Assembly (NCBI GenBank): GCA_964507045.1
Contig: CAZDOO010000017.1
Span: forward strand, 12,084-76,083
Source of the DNA: UBA8199 sp964507045
GTDB taxonomy: Bacteria; Verrucomicrobiota; Verrucomicrobiia; Limisphaerales; UBA8199
Direction: 5' to 3'
Length of the DNA stretch: 64,000 nucleotides
In this document: positions 52,198 through 61,365 of the stretch, piece after piece
Numbering within the stretch: the first letter of the stretch is position 1
Layout: each line of letters starts with the position of its first letter
The notes under the pieces: model-generated
What the model was told of the DNA's origin: nothing
Databases searched by the model: none
Seen by the model: the letters and a program-made list of their open reading frames with translations, nothing else
Position numbers and translations under genes: made by a program

Positions 52198-53069
52198 TGT
52201 GGGAAATCACACAGGCTGGCTGGCGTCCCGCGCTGGAGATCTTGATCCTCGCGGTGGGGATCTATTATGCCTTGCGGTTTGTGCGGGGCACGCGCGGCGC
52301 GCCGGTGGTGTGGGGCTTCCTGGTGGCGCTGCTCTCGCTGGTCCTGGTCAGCTACCTGCTGAAACTTAAGGTGCTGCAGTACTTCCTGGGAGGATTCTCC
52401 GCGTTCTTCGTGCTGGCGGTGCTGGTGATATTCCAGCCGGAACTGCGCCGGATGCTGGCGGAGCTGGGCAACCTGCCGCTCTTCGCCACCGCGCACGAGC
52501 AGCGGGAAAATATCGAGGTGATCATACAGACTGTCGAGCGTTTGGCGGACGTGCGCATCGGCGCGCTGATCGCGGTGGAACGGTCCATCCAATTGCAGGA
52601 GGCGGTCGAGTCCGGCATCCGCGTGGATTGCGAAGCGACGCCCGAGATGCTGGAAACCATCTTCTTCCCGAACAATGCGATCCACGATGGCGGGGTTATC
52701 ATCAAGGGCGACCGGATTGCTTTCGCCGCCTGCATTTTCCCGCTGACGCAGCGGCAGGACCTGAACAAGTCGCTGGGCACGCGGCACCGCGCGGCGATCG
52801 GCTTGAGCGAGGAGACCGACGCGGTGGTGGTGGCGGTGTCGGAAGAGACCGGGGCGATCTCCTACGCCTACAAAGGCCAGTTTGTGCGGCGGGTCACGCT
52901 CGAAGAATTGCGCGCGTTTTTGACTTCCGTGCTCGTCTCGCCCTCCCGCTCGCGCAACTGGCTGGGCTGGTTCCGGGTCCGGACCGCCGACGAGGCCAAG
53001 CCGGGGCCGGTGCGCGTAGCCAGAACTGATTCTCCGGCTGCAACCGCGAGCAAAGGCGGGGGCCAATGA
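52197..53069 (+). CDS. cdaA: Diadenylate cyclase CdaA (DacA)
   Basis: The 290-aa product has three N-terminal transmembrane helices (residues about 12-75) and a DAC domain with NNAIHDGGVII (Asp164-Gly-Gly) and GTRHRAAIGLSEETDA (Arg196-His197-Arg198). CdaA condenses two ATP to c-di-AMP at the membrane. The usual first motif is DGA; here it is DGG. The ATG overlaps the folP stop, and the cdaR-like gene overlaps its own stop as ATGA, so the run is translationally coupled. Confidence 0.93.
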   Translation: MWEITQAGWRPALEILILAVGIYYALRFVRGTRGAPVVWGFLVALLSLVLVSYLLKLKVLQYFLGGFSAFFVLAVLVIFQPELRRMLAELGNLPLFATAHEQRENIEVIIQTVERLADVRIGALIAVERSIQLQEAVESGIRVDCEATPEMLETIFFPNNAIHDGGVIIKGDRIAFAACIFPLTQRQDLNKSLGTRHRAAIGLSEETDAVVVAVSEETGAISYAYKGQFVRRVTLEELRAFLTSVLVSPSRSRNWLGWFRVRTADEAKPGPVRVARTDSPAATASKGGGQ

Positions 53070-53467
53070 TTGATTTCCTGCGCCATCTGATCTTCCAGGA
53101 CTTCTGGCTGAAGCTCTTCTCCCTCGTGCTCGCGGTGCTGGTCTGGCTCACGGTTACCTTTGCCAGTCAAAAAGATGTCCGGACCGACGAACGCGTGCTC
53201 TCCAACCTGCCGGTGACAGTCTTTTCCGCGACAGAGGACGTGCGCAATTTCAAGGTCAGCCCCACGGAAGTCCAGGTCACAGTGCAGGGCGATGCCAAGA
53301 CGCTGCAGAACCTGCAGAGCAAGGACATCCGGGCAAGGGTGGACTTGACCGGGGTGACAACGGCGCATGACCTGTACCAGCGCGTCGAAGTGTCGGTCCC
53401 GGCGGGCGTCGCTTACCGGCGCGTGGCACCGGAAGAGGTGCGGGTCATCTTCCCCCCCGACCGGTAA
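53066..53467 (+). CDS. cdaR: YbbR-domain protein (CdaR-like)
   Basis: The 133-aa product has one N-terminal transmembrane helix (FWLKLFSLVLAVLVWLTVTF) and a single YbbR domain with SNLPVTVFS and VQVTVQGDAKTLQNL. In Firmicutes CdaR with three or four YbbR repeats modulates CdaA; this shorter version has one. Position between cdaA and glmM supports the assignment. Confidence 0.85.
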   Translation: MIDFLRHLIFQDFWLKLFSLVLAVLVWLTVTFASQKDVRTDERVLSNLPVTVFSATEDVRNFKVSPTEVQVTVQGDAKTLQNLQSKDIRARVDLTGVTTAHDLYQRVEVSVPAGVAYRRVAPEEVRVIFPPDR

Positions 53468-53480
53468 CTTGCTGATCCCT

Positions 53481-54863
53481 ATGAGTGGTTCAAAGAGAAT
53501 CTTCGGCACCGATGGCGTTCGCGGCACTGCCAACATCGAGCCGGTGACAGCCGAGACCGCGCTCAAGCTTGGCCGGGCGTCGGGTCATGTCTTTGCCCAT
53601 CTCGAGCGCCAGCCTCGAGGCCGCGGCCGGCACAAAATTGTGCTGGGCAAGGACACGCGCCTGTCGGGCTATATGCTCGAGAACGCCCTGTCGTCCGGCA
53701 TTCTTTCGACGGGGGTGGACGTGCTGTTTATTGGCCCGCTGCCCACTCCGGGCGTCGCCTATGTTACCCGCAGTCTGCGCGCCGATGCGGGCATTGTCAT
53801 CACCGCCTCCCACAACCCCTACGACGACAACGGCATCAAATTCTTTCGCGCCGACGGGTATAAGCTGGACGACAAGATCGAACAGAAGATCGAGGGCCTG
53901 GTCTTTAGCGGCGAGATCGAGAATATCCGGCCGACTGCGGATGCCATCGGCAAGGCGGTGCGCATTGACGACGCGCTGGGCCGCTATATCGAATATGCCA
54001 AGGCGTCCTTTCCACGCGGGCTGACCCTCGAAGGGCTGCGCGTCGTCGTGGATTGCGCCCACGGCGCGGCTTACAAGTCAACCCCCTGCGTGCTGCGCGA
54101 ATTGGGCGCGGAGGTCATTGTGTATGGGAACCAGCCCGACGGCAAAAACATCAACAAGGATTGTGGCGCGATGCATCCCGCGCTCATGTGCCAGAAGGTC
54201 AGCGAGCATCGCGCCGACCTGGGCCTGGCGCACGATGGCGACGCCGACCGCGTCCTGCTCTGCGACGAGAAGGGCACGCTGATTGACGGGGATGACCTCC
54301 TGGCCGTTGTGGGGTTGGATCTCCTGGCGCAGGGAGCCTTGGCAAAGAAGACCGTGGTCACCACGGTGATGAGCAACGCGGGGTTGGAAGCCGCCATTGC
54401 CGGGGCTGGCGGGCGCGTGGTGCGCACCGGCGTGGGCGATCGCCAGGTCATTGACGAGATGTTGCGCCACGGCTGCAACTTCGGCGGCGAGCAGAGCGGC
54501 CACCTGATCTTCCGTGACTACAGCACGACGGGTGACGGCCTGGTGGCCGCCCTCCAGATCCTGCGCATCATGCGGACCCGGAATGAGCCGCTTTCCAGGC
54601 TGGTGCAGTGCTGGGCCCGTGTGCCCCAGATTGTTGCCGATATCCGCGTGCGGGAGAAGCGGCCCTTCGAGGAATTGGACCAGGTGCCGCAACTGGTGGC
54701 GGACGCGGGCACAGAGCTCAAAGGGCAGGGGGGCCGCATCTTGCTGCGCTACTCCGGCACCGAACGCAAAGCACGCCTGCTGCTGGAGGGTCGCGACCGC
54801 CCCACGCTCCAGAAATGGGCGCACAAGATTTCGGAGGCAATCCGGCAGCAGGTAGGGGCGTAG
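53481..54863 (+). CDS. glmM: Phosphoglucosamine mutase GlmM
   Basis: The 460-aa product has the GlmM motifs: FGTDGVRG near the start, catalytic Ser110 in VITASHNPYDDNGIKFF, the metal loop AHDGDADR, the sugar loop GGEQSGHLI and the phosphate-binding RYSGTERKARLLLEG. It interconverts glucosamine-6-phosphate and glucosamine-1-phosphate for UDP-GlcNAc. GlmM is known to bind and inhibit CdaA, which fits the cdaA-cdaR-glmM order. The ATG at 53481 is chosen; upstream frame belongs to cdaR. Confidence 0.95.
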   Translation: MSGSKRIFGTDGVRGTANIEPVTAETALKLGRASGHVFAHLERQPRGRGRHKIVLGKDTRLSGYMLENALSSGILSTGVDVLFIGPLPTPGVAYVTRSLRADAGIVITASHNPYDDNGIKFFRADGYKLDDKIEQKIEGLVFSGEIENIRPTADAIGKAVRIDDALGRYIEYAKASFPRGLTLEGLRVVVDCAHGAAYKSTPCVLRELGAEVIVYGNQPDGKNINKDCGAMHPALMCQKVSEHRADLGLAHDGDADRVLLCDEKGTLIDGDDLLAVVGLDLLAQGALAKKTVVTTVMSNAGLEAAIAGAGGRVVRTGVGDRQVIDEMLRHGCNFGGEQSGHLIFRDYSTTGDGLVAALQILRIMRTRNEPLSRLVQCWARVPQIVADIRVREKRPFEELDQVPQLVADAGTELKGQGGRILLRYSGTERKARLLLEGRDRPTLQKWAHKISEAIRQQVGA

Positions 54864-55181
54864 GCGCGGTTGATTCCGGCACCGGCGGGTTCGGGGGGGA
54901 TCGTGGTCCCGGTGAACCCCCGGGAGCATTTCCAGACTTGCCCTGTATTGTCCGTTTCCGCCCCGCGTGTGAGGCTATCAGCGCGATATGCCTTTCTGTT
55001 GTGAGTGTCATGTTGGGTGCGGCAGGGTGGTTCGGATGACCGAACCGCCCTTGCTTTCCGGCTTCACTCCTTCGCGGCGGCCGCAGAATCCAACTCGGCC
55101 TCTGCCAGCCGCCAACCCGCCGGATGCCGATCTTCGCCACCAGCAGTCCGCAATACTTGCCCCAGGTTGAACGTAATTGAT
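54864..55181. other. Intergenic region between glmM and the response regulator
   Basis: No gene is seen. It holds the hairpin at 55025-55055, which probably ends the folP-glmM transcript. The promoter of the response regulator should lie between 55056 and 55181. Confidence 0.5.
55025..55055 (+). terminator. Intrinsic-terminator-like hairpin after glmM
   Basis: Arms gggtggttcgg (55025-55035) and ccgaaccgccc (55040-55050) pair over 11 bp with one G-T pair and a 4-base loop, followed by the short pyrimidine run ttgcttt. Confidence 0.6.
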
Positions 55182-55913
55182 ATGAAATCACGAGCCCTCC
55201 CATTTGCCGCTGCTCCGTCGCCCAGTTGTCCTCGCCCCGGCGCCCGCGCCAACCAGAAAATCAGGCTGCTCCTGGCAGATGACCACCCCGTCGTGCGCCG
55301 GGGGCTCACGGCCTGCCTGGGACAGCGGCCAAACCTGGAGATTGTGGGCGAAGCCGCCGATGGTCAGGAAGCGCTCCGCAAAGCCAAAGAGCTGGTGCCG
55401 GACGTCCTGTTAACCGACCTGGACATGCCGCACTTGACCGGCGTGGCTGTGGCTGAAGCCCTGCACAAAGTACTGCCTCAGATCAAAGTCCTGGTGCTGT
55501 CCACCCACAACAACACAGAATTAATTCTGCGCTGCGCCCAGGTGGGTGCCAGCGGCTACGTCCTCAAGCAGGCGGCGCCCGATGAATTCTTCCGGGCAAT
55601 TGAAATGGTCAACGCCGGTCAGTCATTCTTTAGCCCCGACGTTACCCAGGCCGCGCTCAAGCAGTTCGTTCGGGGCAACGGACACAGGCCGGAGCCGTCA
55701 GATCTCACCCATCGTGAGCAGGAGGTCCTCGTTCATATCGCCGAAGGTTTCTGCAACAAAGAGATTGCCTTGCGCCTCAACATCGGAACGCGCACGGTGG
55801 AAACGCATCGTGAGCGCCTGATGCGCAAGCTCAGTATTCACACCATCGCGGGTTTGACCAGGTTCGCCGTCGCCAAGGGGATGGTGCACCTGTCTGAACC
55901 CGTAATGGCCTGA
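55182..55913 (+). CDS. NarL/FixJ-type response regulator
   Basis: The 243-aa product has a receiver domain (IRLLLADDHPVVRRGL with acidic pair; phospho-Asp in VLLTDLDMPHL; Thr/Ser in VLVLSTH; Lys in GYVLKQ) and a LuxR HTH (LTHREQEVLVHIAEGFCNKEIAL and TVETHRERLMRKL). An extra 25 residues precede the receiver. No histidine kinase is adjacent, so it is an orphan here. Confidence 0.92.
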   Translation: MKSRALPFAAAPSPSCPRPGARANQKIRLLLADDHPVVRRGLTACLGQRPNLEIVGEAADGQEALRKAKELVPDVLLTDLDMPHLTGVAVAEALHKVLPQIKVLVLSTHNNTELILRCAQVGASGYVLKQAAPDEFFRAIEMVNAGQSFFSPDVTQAALKQFVRGNGHRPEPSDLTHREQEVLVHIAEGFCNKEIALRLNIGTRTVETHRERLMRKLSIHTIAGLTRFAVAKGMVHLSEPVMA

Positions 55914-55951
55914 ACGCCAGTGCTCCCCCGCCCGGTCGCGGCGCCGGCGGA

Positions 55952-56749
55952 CTACGGCAGGGTCAGTATCTCCGCGCGCAGCCGGCCAACGAACTGGCTG
56001 GGCAGGCGTTGATCAATCGAGCCGGGCACAAACCTTTCCAGCGCCACATGGCCGTCGCAAAACAGCACATTGGCCCGTCGTCCGTGCCGGAAGTGCCCGT
56101 TGGGCTGATTGATGCTGTTATCCACATAATACCATTCCTCCAGCATCGGATTACTGGCGGAGGCGGGCGCCTGCCACGTGTTGACCTGCGCGGCGTCGGC
56201 CAGCAGCGCCAGCCCCGCCGGCTGGGTGATGCGACTGACGCTGATGGGCCGCTTGGGAGGATCGGTTGACAGGTAGTAGTTATAACCATACCCGTAGGTT
56301 GCCCCGCTCGCCTTGAGCTTTAGCTGCGAGAGGAAGCAATTCAAGGCCGGGCAGAGTTCAACGCCGCGGCCCTGCAAGTAGGGATAGAGCGCGCCTTGCG
56401 TGGCATCGAACGCGCGGCTGCCTTCCTTGCCGGGCCCAATCCAGCCGAACCAATAGAGCTGTCCGCCATTGGTCATTGCCCCGCCGTAGCGAAAACAACT
56501 CCCGCCGTTGTCATCCCAGTAGAGGTGTGTCGCCAGCCCGAGCTGGTGCAGGTTGCTGACGCACTGGATGCGCTGTGCCGCCGCCTTGCTGCGGACCAGC
56601 GCCGGCAACAACAGCGCCGCCAGCATCGCCACAATGGCGATAACCACCAGCAATTCGATCAGGGTGAAGGCGCGGCAAGCGGCGTGTGAGTCGTGAAACG
56701 TGATCCGTGGCACGCCTTCTGCCGCCCGGCGCTCGATCCCGGCTCTCAT
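55952..56749 (-). CDS. Prepilin-like secreted protein under cobalamin-riboswitch control (second gene)
   Basis: The 265-aa product starts at an ATG overlapping the upstream gene stop as ATGA. After a basic leader comes AFTLIELLVVIAIVAMLAALLLPAL (residues about 27-50), the prepilin motif with Glu5, and near the C-terminus RRANVLFCDGHVALERF, the PVC signature. It is predicted to be processed by prepilin peptidase and exported. Coupling to the beta-sandwich gene upstream suggests that the two act together at the surface. Confidence 0.82.
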   Translation of the reverse strand: MRAGIERRAAEGVPRITFHDSHAACRAFTLIELLVVIAIVAMLAALLLPALVRSKAAAQRIQCVSNLHQLGLATHLYWDDNGGSCFRYGGAMTNGGQLYWFGWIGPGKEGSRAFDATQGALYPYLQGRGVELCPALNCFLSQLKLKASGATYGYGYNYYLSTDPPKRPISVSRITQPAGLALLADAAQVNTWQAPASASNPMLEEWYYVDNSINQPNGHFRHGRRANVLFCDGHVALERFVPGSIDQRLPSQFVGRLRAEILTLP

Positions 56750-57747
56750 GGCCGGGTTGCCCGCACGCGGTAAAAGGCCTTGGCGCCCGGGGCGTTGGTG
56801 TCCGACAAAGTCAGCCCGAGCCCGGTGCCTGCCGCCGGGCCCGCGATCTCCGTCCACGTTTGGAAGTCCGCCGTGCGGTCCAGCCGGTACAGCCAGTTGG
56901 TGTGGCTGAGGAATTGGGCCTGCCAGCGCTCACCCGCGAAACCTCCGGTCACCTCTCCCACGGGGGGCGGACAGATGAATACGAAGTTGTCCACCGTGCC
57001 GTGAGCCCGGATCGAGCCCGCAAACGAAGGTTCCTGGCCGGCGTCGCTGTAACTGCTGATGGCCAGGTGATCCACATGGAAGTCACTGAAGCCCTCGCCT
57101 AGCGTCGCGTTTTCGAGGGGGCACAATGGCGTGTTGTTGCGGGTCATCCGCGTCATCAAGGTTTGCCGGGCGGCGACGTAGCGCATCGTCACGTGAAACA
57201 CATCGCCTGTGGTCAGCTCCATCGGGTAAGTGAAACCGCCGGCGTTCCACACATTGTTGCTGGAGATGATGGCGGTGGCTACCGTCGCGCCGTACCCGGA
57301 GTCAGGGAAGTAATCGAACTCCACGAGATTGGGCGAGCTGAAGCCGGTGCCGCGCAGAAAGCTCGAGTTGGTGGCGCTCGCCAGGTCGGTCAAACCCACC
57401 GCGAGCTGAAACGTGTAAGGCTTGTCGGTTGTGGTGCCAATGGCTACGTCGGCCAGGCGCAAGTCAAACTCCAGGATGAAATCGTTGGTCCGGGTCATGG
57501 CCATACCCAGCGGCCGGTAAAAGAGGCTATTCCCTTGCGCGGAGTCCCACGTGACCTCCAGGTTCTGGTTGGGGGCGTTCCAGCCAAACAGGTTCGTGGC
57601 GCCGAAGGCCTGCCAGCCGCGCTGGGTCGGGGCGGTGGCGAAGTTCTCGGTGAAGAAGATTTCCTCGCCCGCCACCGGCAGCGGGCGTGAGACGCAAAGG
57701 ACGGAGACGCCGGCCAGAGCCAGCAGGGACAAGCGGACCATAAGCAT
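56746..57747 (-). CDS. Secreted concanavalin-like beta-sandwich protein downstream of cobalamin riboswitch
   Basis: The 333-aa product has a signal peptide (SLLALAGVSVLCV) and a jelly-roll-like body: ENFATAPTQRGWQAFG, DFILEFDLRLADVAIG, FHVTMRYVAARQTL, DNFVFICPP. The C-terminal 60 residues (WLYRLDRTADFQTWTEI ... AFYRV) match a tail seen in many verrucomicrobial extracellular proteins. No catalytic residues are recognised; glycan binding is plausible. The ATG at 57747 is used; the frame also has a TTG at 57762. A terminator and cobalamin riboswitch lie in its 240-base leader. Confidence 0.7.
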   Translation of the reverse strand: MLMVRLSLLALAGVSVLCVSRPLPVAGEEIFFTENFATAPTQRGWQAFGATNLFGWNAPNQNLEVTWDSAQGNSLFYRPLGMAMTRTNDFILEFDLRLADVAIGTTTDKPYTFQLAVGLTDLASATNSSFLRGTGFSSPNLVEFDYFPDSGYGATVATAIISSNNVWNAGGFTYPMELTTGDVFHVTMRYVAARQTLMTRMTRNNTPLCPLENATLGEGFSDFHVDHLAISSYSDAGQEPSFAGSIRAHGTVDNFVFICPPPVGEVTGGFAGERWQAQFLSHTNWLYRLDRTADFQTWTEIAGPAAGTGLGLTLSDTNAPGAKAFYRVRATRP

Positions 57748-57819
57748 GAGCTGATCTTTCAAAATACGCCGCCGCGTGGGCGGCGCGGGTTAACGATTGA
57801 GAGACCAGCGCGGAGCCTG

Positions 57820-57866
57820 AAACAAAAATGCCTTCAGGCCCCGGCAAATCGGAGAATGAAGGCATT
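57820..57866 (-). terminator. Intrinsic terminator in the riboswitch leader
   Basis: On the minus strand AATGCCTTCA (57866-57857 reads as part of the stem) and TGAAGGCATT form a perfect 10-bp stem around a 20-base loop, followed by TTTTGTTT. It lies between the cobalamin aptamer and the start at 57747 and is the probable expression platform. Confidence 0.75.
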
Positions 57867-57985
57867 CATCAATTCCTGGCGCGCACTCGCGCGCCCGGCT
57901 GGCCTCATCCTTCTCTTTGACGGAGAAGTTGGCCCCCGGAACCGGACAAGCCTTCCGCCTGTCCCGCTTCAAGAGCCGCGACGAG

Positions 57986-58135
57986 CACCGCCAAACCGAT
58001 ATCCTGACTCCGGGCCTGGAACCTCGCTCCCGCCTTCCCGGTCTTCTGTCTGACCAGTGGCTCTGGGAGTTTGTAGCCCGTTACAGTGGCGCAACCGTCC
58101 CCGATTCCCACGGGGTTCCCTGACGTTTGGCGGTG
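57986..58135 (-). ncRNA. Cobalamin (B12) riboswitch
   Basis: On the minus strand the P1 arms CACCGCCAAAC (58135-58125) and GTTTGGCGGTG (57996-57986) pair perfectly over 11 bp. Between them are the conserved elements in order: CAGGGAAC, GTGGGAATC, the B12 box GCGCCACTGTAAC, GAGCCA followed by a GG/CAG stem, and AGTCAGGATATC. This matches the Rfam-type cobalamin aptamer (class I layout). It lies about 240 bases upstream of the secreted beta-sandwich gene, with a terminator between, so B12 should lower expression of that operon. Confidence 0.9.
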
Positions 58136-58245
58136 TTGTGGATGGACGACGCGTCCATCGGTTTCAAAGAACGCTTCCCTGCTACGCCTTTCCGCGCCTC
58201 TTGCCAAGGAAAATATTCTGCCCTAGAGTAACGCAACTGAAGGCT

Positions 58246-59166
58246 ATGAAGATTGCGCAGATTTCGAAACGTATTTTGCTGCTGGTAGTGGTCAACATGC
58301 TGGTTGTCACCACCATCACCGTGGTGCTGGGCCTGCTTCGCGTCGGGAACTACTTCCCCGAAGGCGGTCTGAAAGGTTTGGCCGTGTTCTGCCTCGTGTG
58401 GGGTTTTGGCGGCGCGTTTATCTCGCTGGCCATCTCGCGCCTCATGGCCAAGTGGATGATGGGCGTCCAGGTCATCCCGCCGGACACCTCCGACCCCACC
58501 TTGCAGGAGCTGGTCCAGACCGTTCACGGCCTCGCGCGCTCCGCCGGCCTGCCCAAGCTCCCCCAAGTCGGCATCTACCAATCCGACGAGGTCAATGCCT
58601 TTGCCACCGGCCCCACCCGCTCCCGCGCCCTGGTCGCCGTCTCGACCGGCCTGCTCCAGCGCATGGGCACCCGCGAGGTCGAAGGCGTCCTGGGCCACGA
58701 GATTGCCCACGTCGCCAACGGTGACATGGTGACCATGACCCTCATCCAGGGCGTCATCAACGCCTTCGTCATGTTCCTCTCCCGCGTCCTGGCTTTCGTT
58801 ATCAGCCAGGCCCTTCGCTCCCGCGACGACCGCGGCGGCGGCGGCTGGCTGCAATTCCTCCTCGTCATGGTCTTTCAAATCGTCCTCGGCATTCTTGGCT
58901 CCATCGTGGTGTGCTGGTTCTCCCGCTGGCGCGAGTTCCGCGCTGACGCGGGCGGCGCCCGCCTGGCCGGGCGCGAGAACATGATTAACGCCCTCCGTGC
59001 CTTGCAACGGCTCCACGATCCTGCACTGGCCGCCGCCGAGGCCAAGCACGCCCAGTCCTTTCAATCCCTGAAGATCTCTGGCCAGCCGGGCGGGTTCATG
59101 GCCCTCCTGTCCACCCATCCGCCGCTCGAACAGCGCATTGCCCGCCTCCAGCAAGCGGTCGCTTAA
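58246..59166 (+). CDS. htpX: Membrane zinc protease HtpX
   Basis: The 306-aa product has four transmembrane segments and the HtpX zinc motif GHEIAHVANGD (His151, Glu152, His155) with the third ligand Glu in WREFRADAGGA. It degrades misfolded membrane proteins. NAFATGP and ALVAVSTGLL are further family marks. The ATG at 58246 gives the expected start MKIAQISKRILLL. Divergent from the riboswitch operon. Confidence 0.93.
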   Translation: MKIAQISKRILLLVVVNMLVVTTITVVLGLLRVGNYFPEGGLKGLAVFCLVWGFGGAFISLAISRLMAKWMMGVQVIPPDTSDPTLQELVQTVHGLARSAGLPKLPQVGIYQSDEVNAFATGPTRSRALVAVSTGLLQRMGTREVEGVLGHEIAHVANGDMVTMTLIQGVINAFVMFLSRVLAFVISQALRSRDDRGGGGWLQFLLVMVFQIVLGILGSIVVCWFSRWREFRADAGGARLAGRENMINALRALQRLHDPALAAAEAKHAQSFQSLKISGQPGGFMALLSTHPPLEQRIARLQQAVA

Positions 59167-59220
59167 TCCCTAGCCAAACCGGAGCCGATGGGAGGGCGTG
59201 GCGCCGTGCCTGGCGGCGGC

Positions 59221-59991
59221 TCACATCCCCATGATCTGGTAGCCGCAGTCCACGTACAGGACCTGCCCGGTGATGGCTGCCGCGCCGTCGCTGGCGAGGA
59301 ACAAGCCGGTCGCGCCCAGTTCTTCGGGCAGAACATTGCGCTTGAGGGGAGAGCGGGCTTCGTAGCACTTGAGCATTTCGCTAAACCCGCCAATGCCGCG
59401 CGCCGCCAGCGTGTTGACCGGCCCGGCGCTGATGCAGTTGACGCGGATGCGTTTCGGGCCGAGGTCGTAGGCGAGGTAACGGGTGCTGGCTTCCAGCGAG
59501 GCCTTGGCCACCCCCATCACGTTGTAGTGGGGAACGACCTTCTCCGCCCCATAGTAGCTCATGCCGATGATGCTGCCGCCGTCCGTCATGAGCGGCACAG
59601 CGGCGCGGGCCAGCGCCACCAGGGAATAAGCGCTGATATCATGCGCGATGCGGAAGGCGTTGCGACTGGTGTTGACGAACTCGCCTTCGAGCGCGTCCTT
59701 GGGCGCGAAGGCCACCGAGTGCAGCAGCAAATCCAGCCGCCCGAACTTTTCGCCCACCGTCTTGAAGACAGCGGCGATCTCTTCGTCCCGGGTCACATCG
59801 CACGGCAGGATCAGCGTGTCGGCGCCGAACGCGCTGGCCAGTTCTTCGACGTTTTCCTTGAGGCGCTCGCCCTGATAGGTGAAGGCGAGTTTGGCGCCCG
59901 CGTTGCGCCAGGCCTGCGCGATAGCCCAGGCGATGGAGCGCTTGTTCGCCACGCCGAAAACAATTCCCAGTTTGCCAGCTAGTAAGGACAT
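59221..59991 (-). CDS. fabI: Enoyl-ACP reductase FabI
   Basis: The 256-aa product is a full-length FabI: GKLGIVFGVANKRSIAWAIA at the N-terminus, Tyr146 and Tyr156 with Lys163 in SYYGAEKVVPHYNVMGVAKASLEAS, and VNCISAGPVNTLAARGI. It reduces trans-2-enoyl-ACP in the last step of fatty-acid elongation and is the triclosan target. Numbering of the catalytic residues equals that of E. coli FabI. Confidence 0.95.
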   Translation of the reverse strand: MSLLAGKLGIVFGVANKRSIAWAIAQAWRNAGAKLAFTYQGERLKENVEELASAFGADTLILPCDVTRDEEIAAVFKTVGEKFGRLDLLLHSVAFAPKDALEGEFVNTSRNAFRIAHDISAYSLVALARAAVPLMTDGGSIIGMSYYGAEKVVPHYNVMGVAKASLEASTRYLAYDLGPKRIRVNCISAGPVNTLAARGIGGFSEMLKCYEARSPLKRNVLPEELGATGLFLASDGAAAITGQVLYVDCGYQIMGM

Positions 59992-60123
59992 GGGTTCGTT
60001 GAGTAGGTTAAATACGTTAAATCAGTTAACTTGGTGCCAAGACCAGTAGGTCAAACCAGCCCTTCGGGCAAGCGGTTTTCACAGCGACGGGGCCAATCTC
60101 TTCAGTCCTGCCGGGCGCGCTCG

Positions 60124-61317
60124 TTACGTTCCCTTTCGCCAGATGGCCAGCAAGCCGCCCAGGCCCAGGAGCAGGAGGCCGCTGACCGCCAGCGTGCCGC
60201 TGTGGGCGTATTGGGGCAGGAAATGGAGCGAGGCCGCGCCGACCGCCGGGCCGGCGAAGGTGCCCAGGCCGATAGCCGACTCATGAATGCCGCCGTGCTC
60301 GCCTTTCGTGTCCCCCAGGTCCATCGAGTAATACAGCGAAGAGTAGTAGATCAGGCCGGCGGCGATGCCGAAGACGAGTTGGGCGAGCATCAGGACCGCC
60401 AGGTTCGCGGCCATGACGGTCGCGGCGAAGGTGCCGATGAGCGTGAGGTAGGCGGCCAGCAGCCAGCGGAAGCGGTAATGCCAGCCCGCCCAGCGCCATA
60501 ACACGAAGAAGGCCCCGAGCCGCGAGAAGCACCAGAGCGAACAACAGAAACCGGCGGCCATGGTTGAGAGCTTGAGCCGGTCGGCGACCCCGGGGACGAC
60601 GGCGATAAGCGTGTTGATGGCAATGTAGGCAAGCGGATTGGCCAGCCACGCCAGGCGCAGGAAGACCTTGGTTCTGGCGCCAGCCGGGTGTGAATCGGCT
60701 TCCGCGCCGCCGTCTTCAGATGGCAGGGAGGACGCCAGCCCCGCGGCGCCCGCGGCCTGCCGGCGGGCCTGGGATTCGAGCCAGAGCGTCAGGCCGAGCT
60801 GGCTGAGCTGGATTGCCATGGGGACGTAGAACAGGCTTCTCGGGCCGAGCTGCTCGAACAGCGCGCCGCCGATGAAATAGGAAACGGCGCCGGTCCCGGC
60901 CCACACGATATTGTAGATGCCCACCATGCGCTGGACGCCCGTGCGGGTTTCCCCCTCGCTGACCAGGGCTTCGAGGGTCGGCCAGGTAAAACACATGCCG
61001 GCCACCGCCACGACCATCACCATGATGTGCCCGCAGGCGGACTGAAGCTGGCTGCCGACCGCCAGCGCGCCCAGCATGATGCCGAATCCGAGCTTGAGCG
61101 CGGTGAAGTAGCCGAAGCGCTGGGCGAAGCGCCCGCCCTGCCAGGCCATGAGCGCATAGACCGCCCCGTTCAACGCCGCCAGCGCGAGGTTGGCCTTGTT
61201 GCCAAAGCCAAACTGCGTCTGCATGAAGAAGTAGAAATAGTAGAAGTAATAGACCGTGGCGAAGGAGTTCAGCCCTTCGAGGATGAAGTAGCCGGATTTA
61301 AGGCGACGGGAGAACAT
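60124..61317 (-). CDS. MFS transporter
   Basis: The 397-aa product has about 12 transmembrane segments with a hydrophilic loop of 35 residues in the middle (SQARRQAAGAAG to ARTKVF). The first-half motif GGRFAQRFGYFTAL resembles MFS motif A (GxLaDrxGrr). Substrate is unknown. It stands alone, on the minus strand, 42 bases from the NUDIX gene. Confidence 0.8.
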   Translation of the reverse strand: MFSRRLKSGYFILEGLNSFATVYYFYYFYFFMQTQFGFGNKANLALAALNGAVYALMAWQGGRFAQRFGYFTALKLGFGIMLGALAVGSQLQSACGHIMVMVVAVAGMCFTWPTLEALVSEGETRTGVQRMVGIYNIVWAGTGAVSYFIGGALFEQLGPRSLFYVPMAIQLSQLGLTLWLESQARRQAAGAAGLASSLPSEDGGAEADSHPAGARTKVFLRLAWLANPLAYIAINTLIAVVPGVADRLKLSTMAAGFCCSLWCFSRLGAFFVLWRWAGWHYRFRWLLAAYLTLIGTFAATVMAANLAVLMLAQLVFGIAAGLIYYSSLYYSMDLGDTKGEHGGIHESAIGLGTFAGPAVGAASLHFLPQYAHSGTLAVSGLLLLGLGGLLAIWRKGT

Positions 61318-61365
61318 GGGGGCGTGGTGCGTGGTGCGTGGTGCGTGAGGGGGCGGGGGAGCCCC

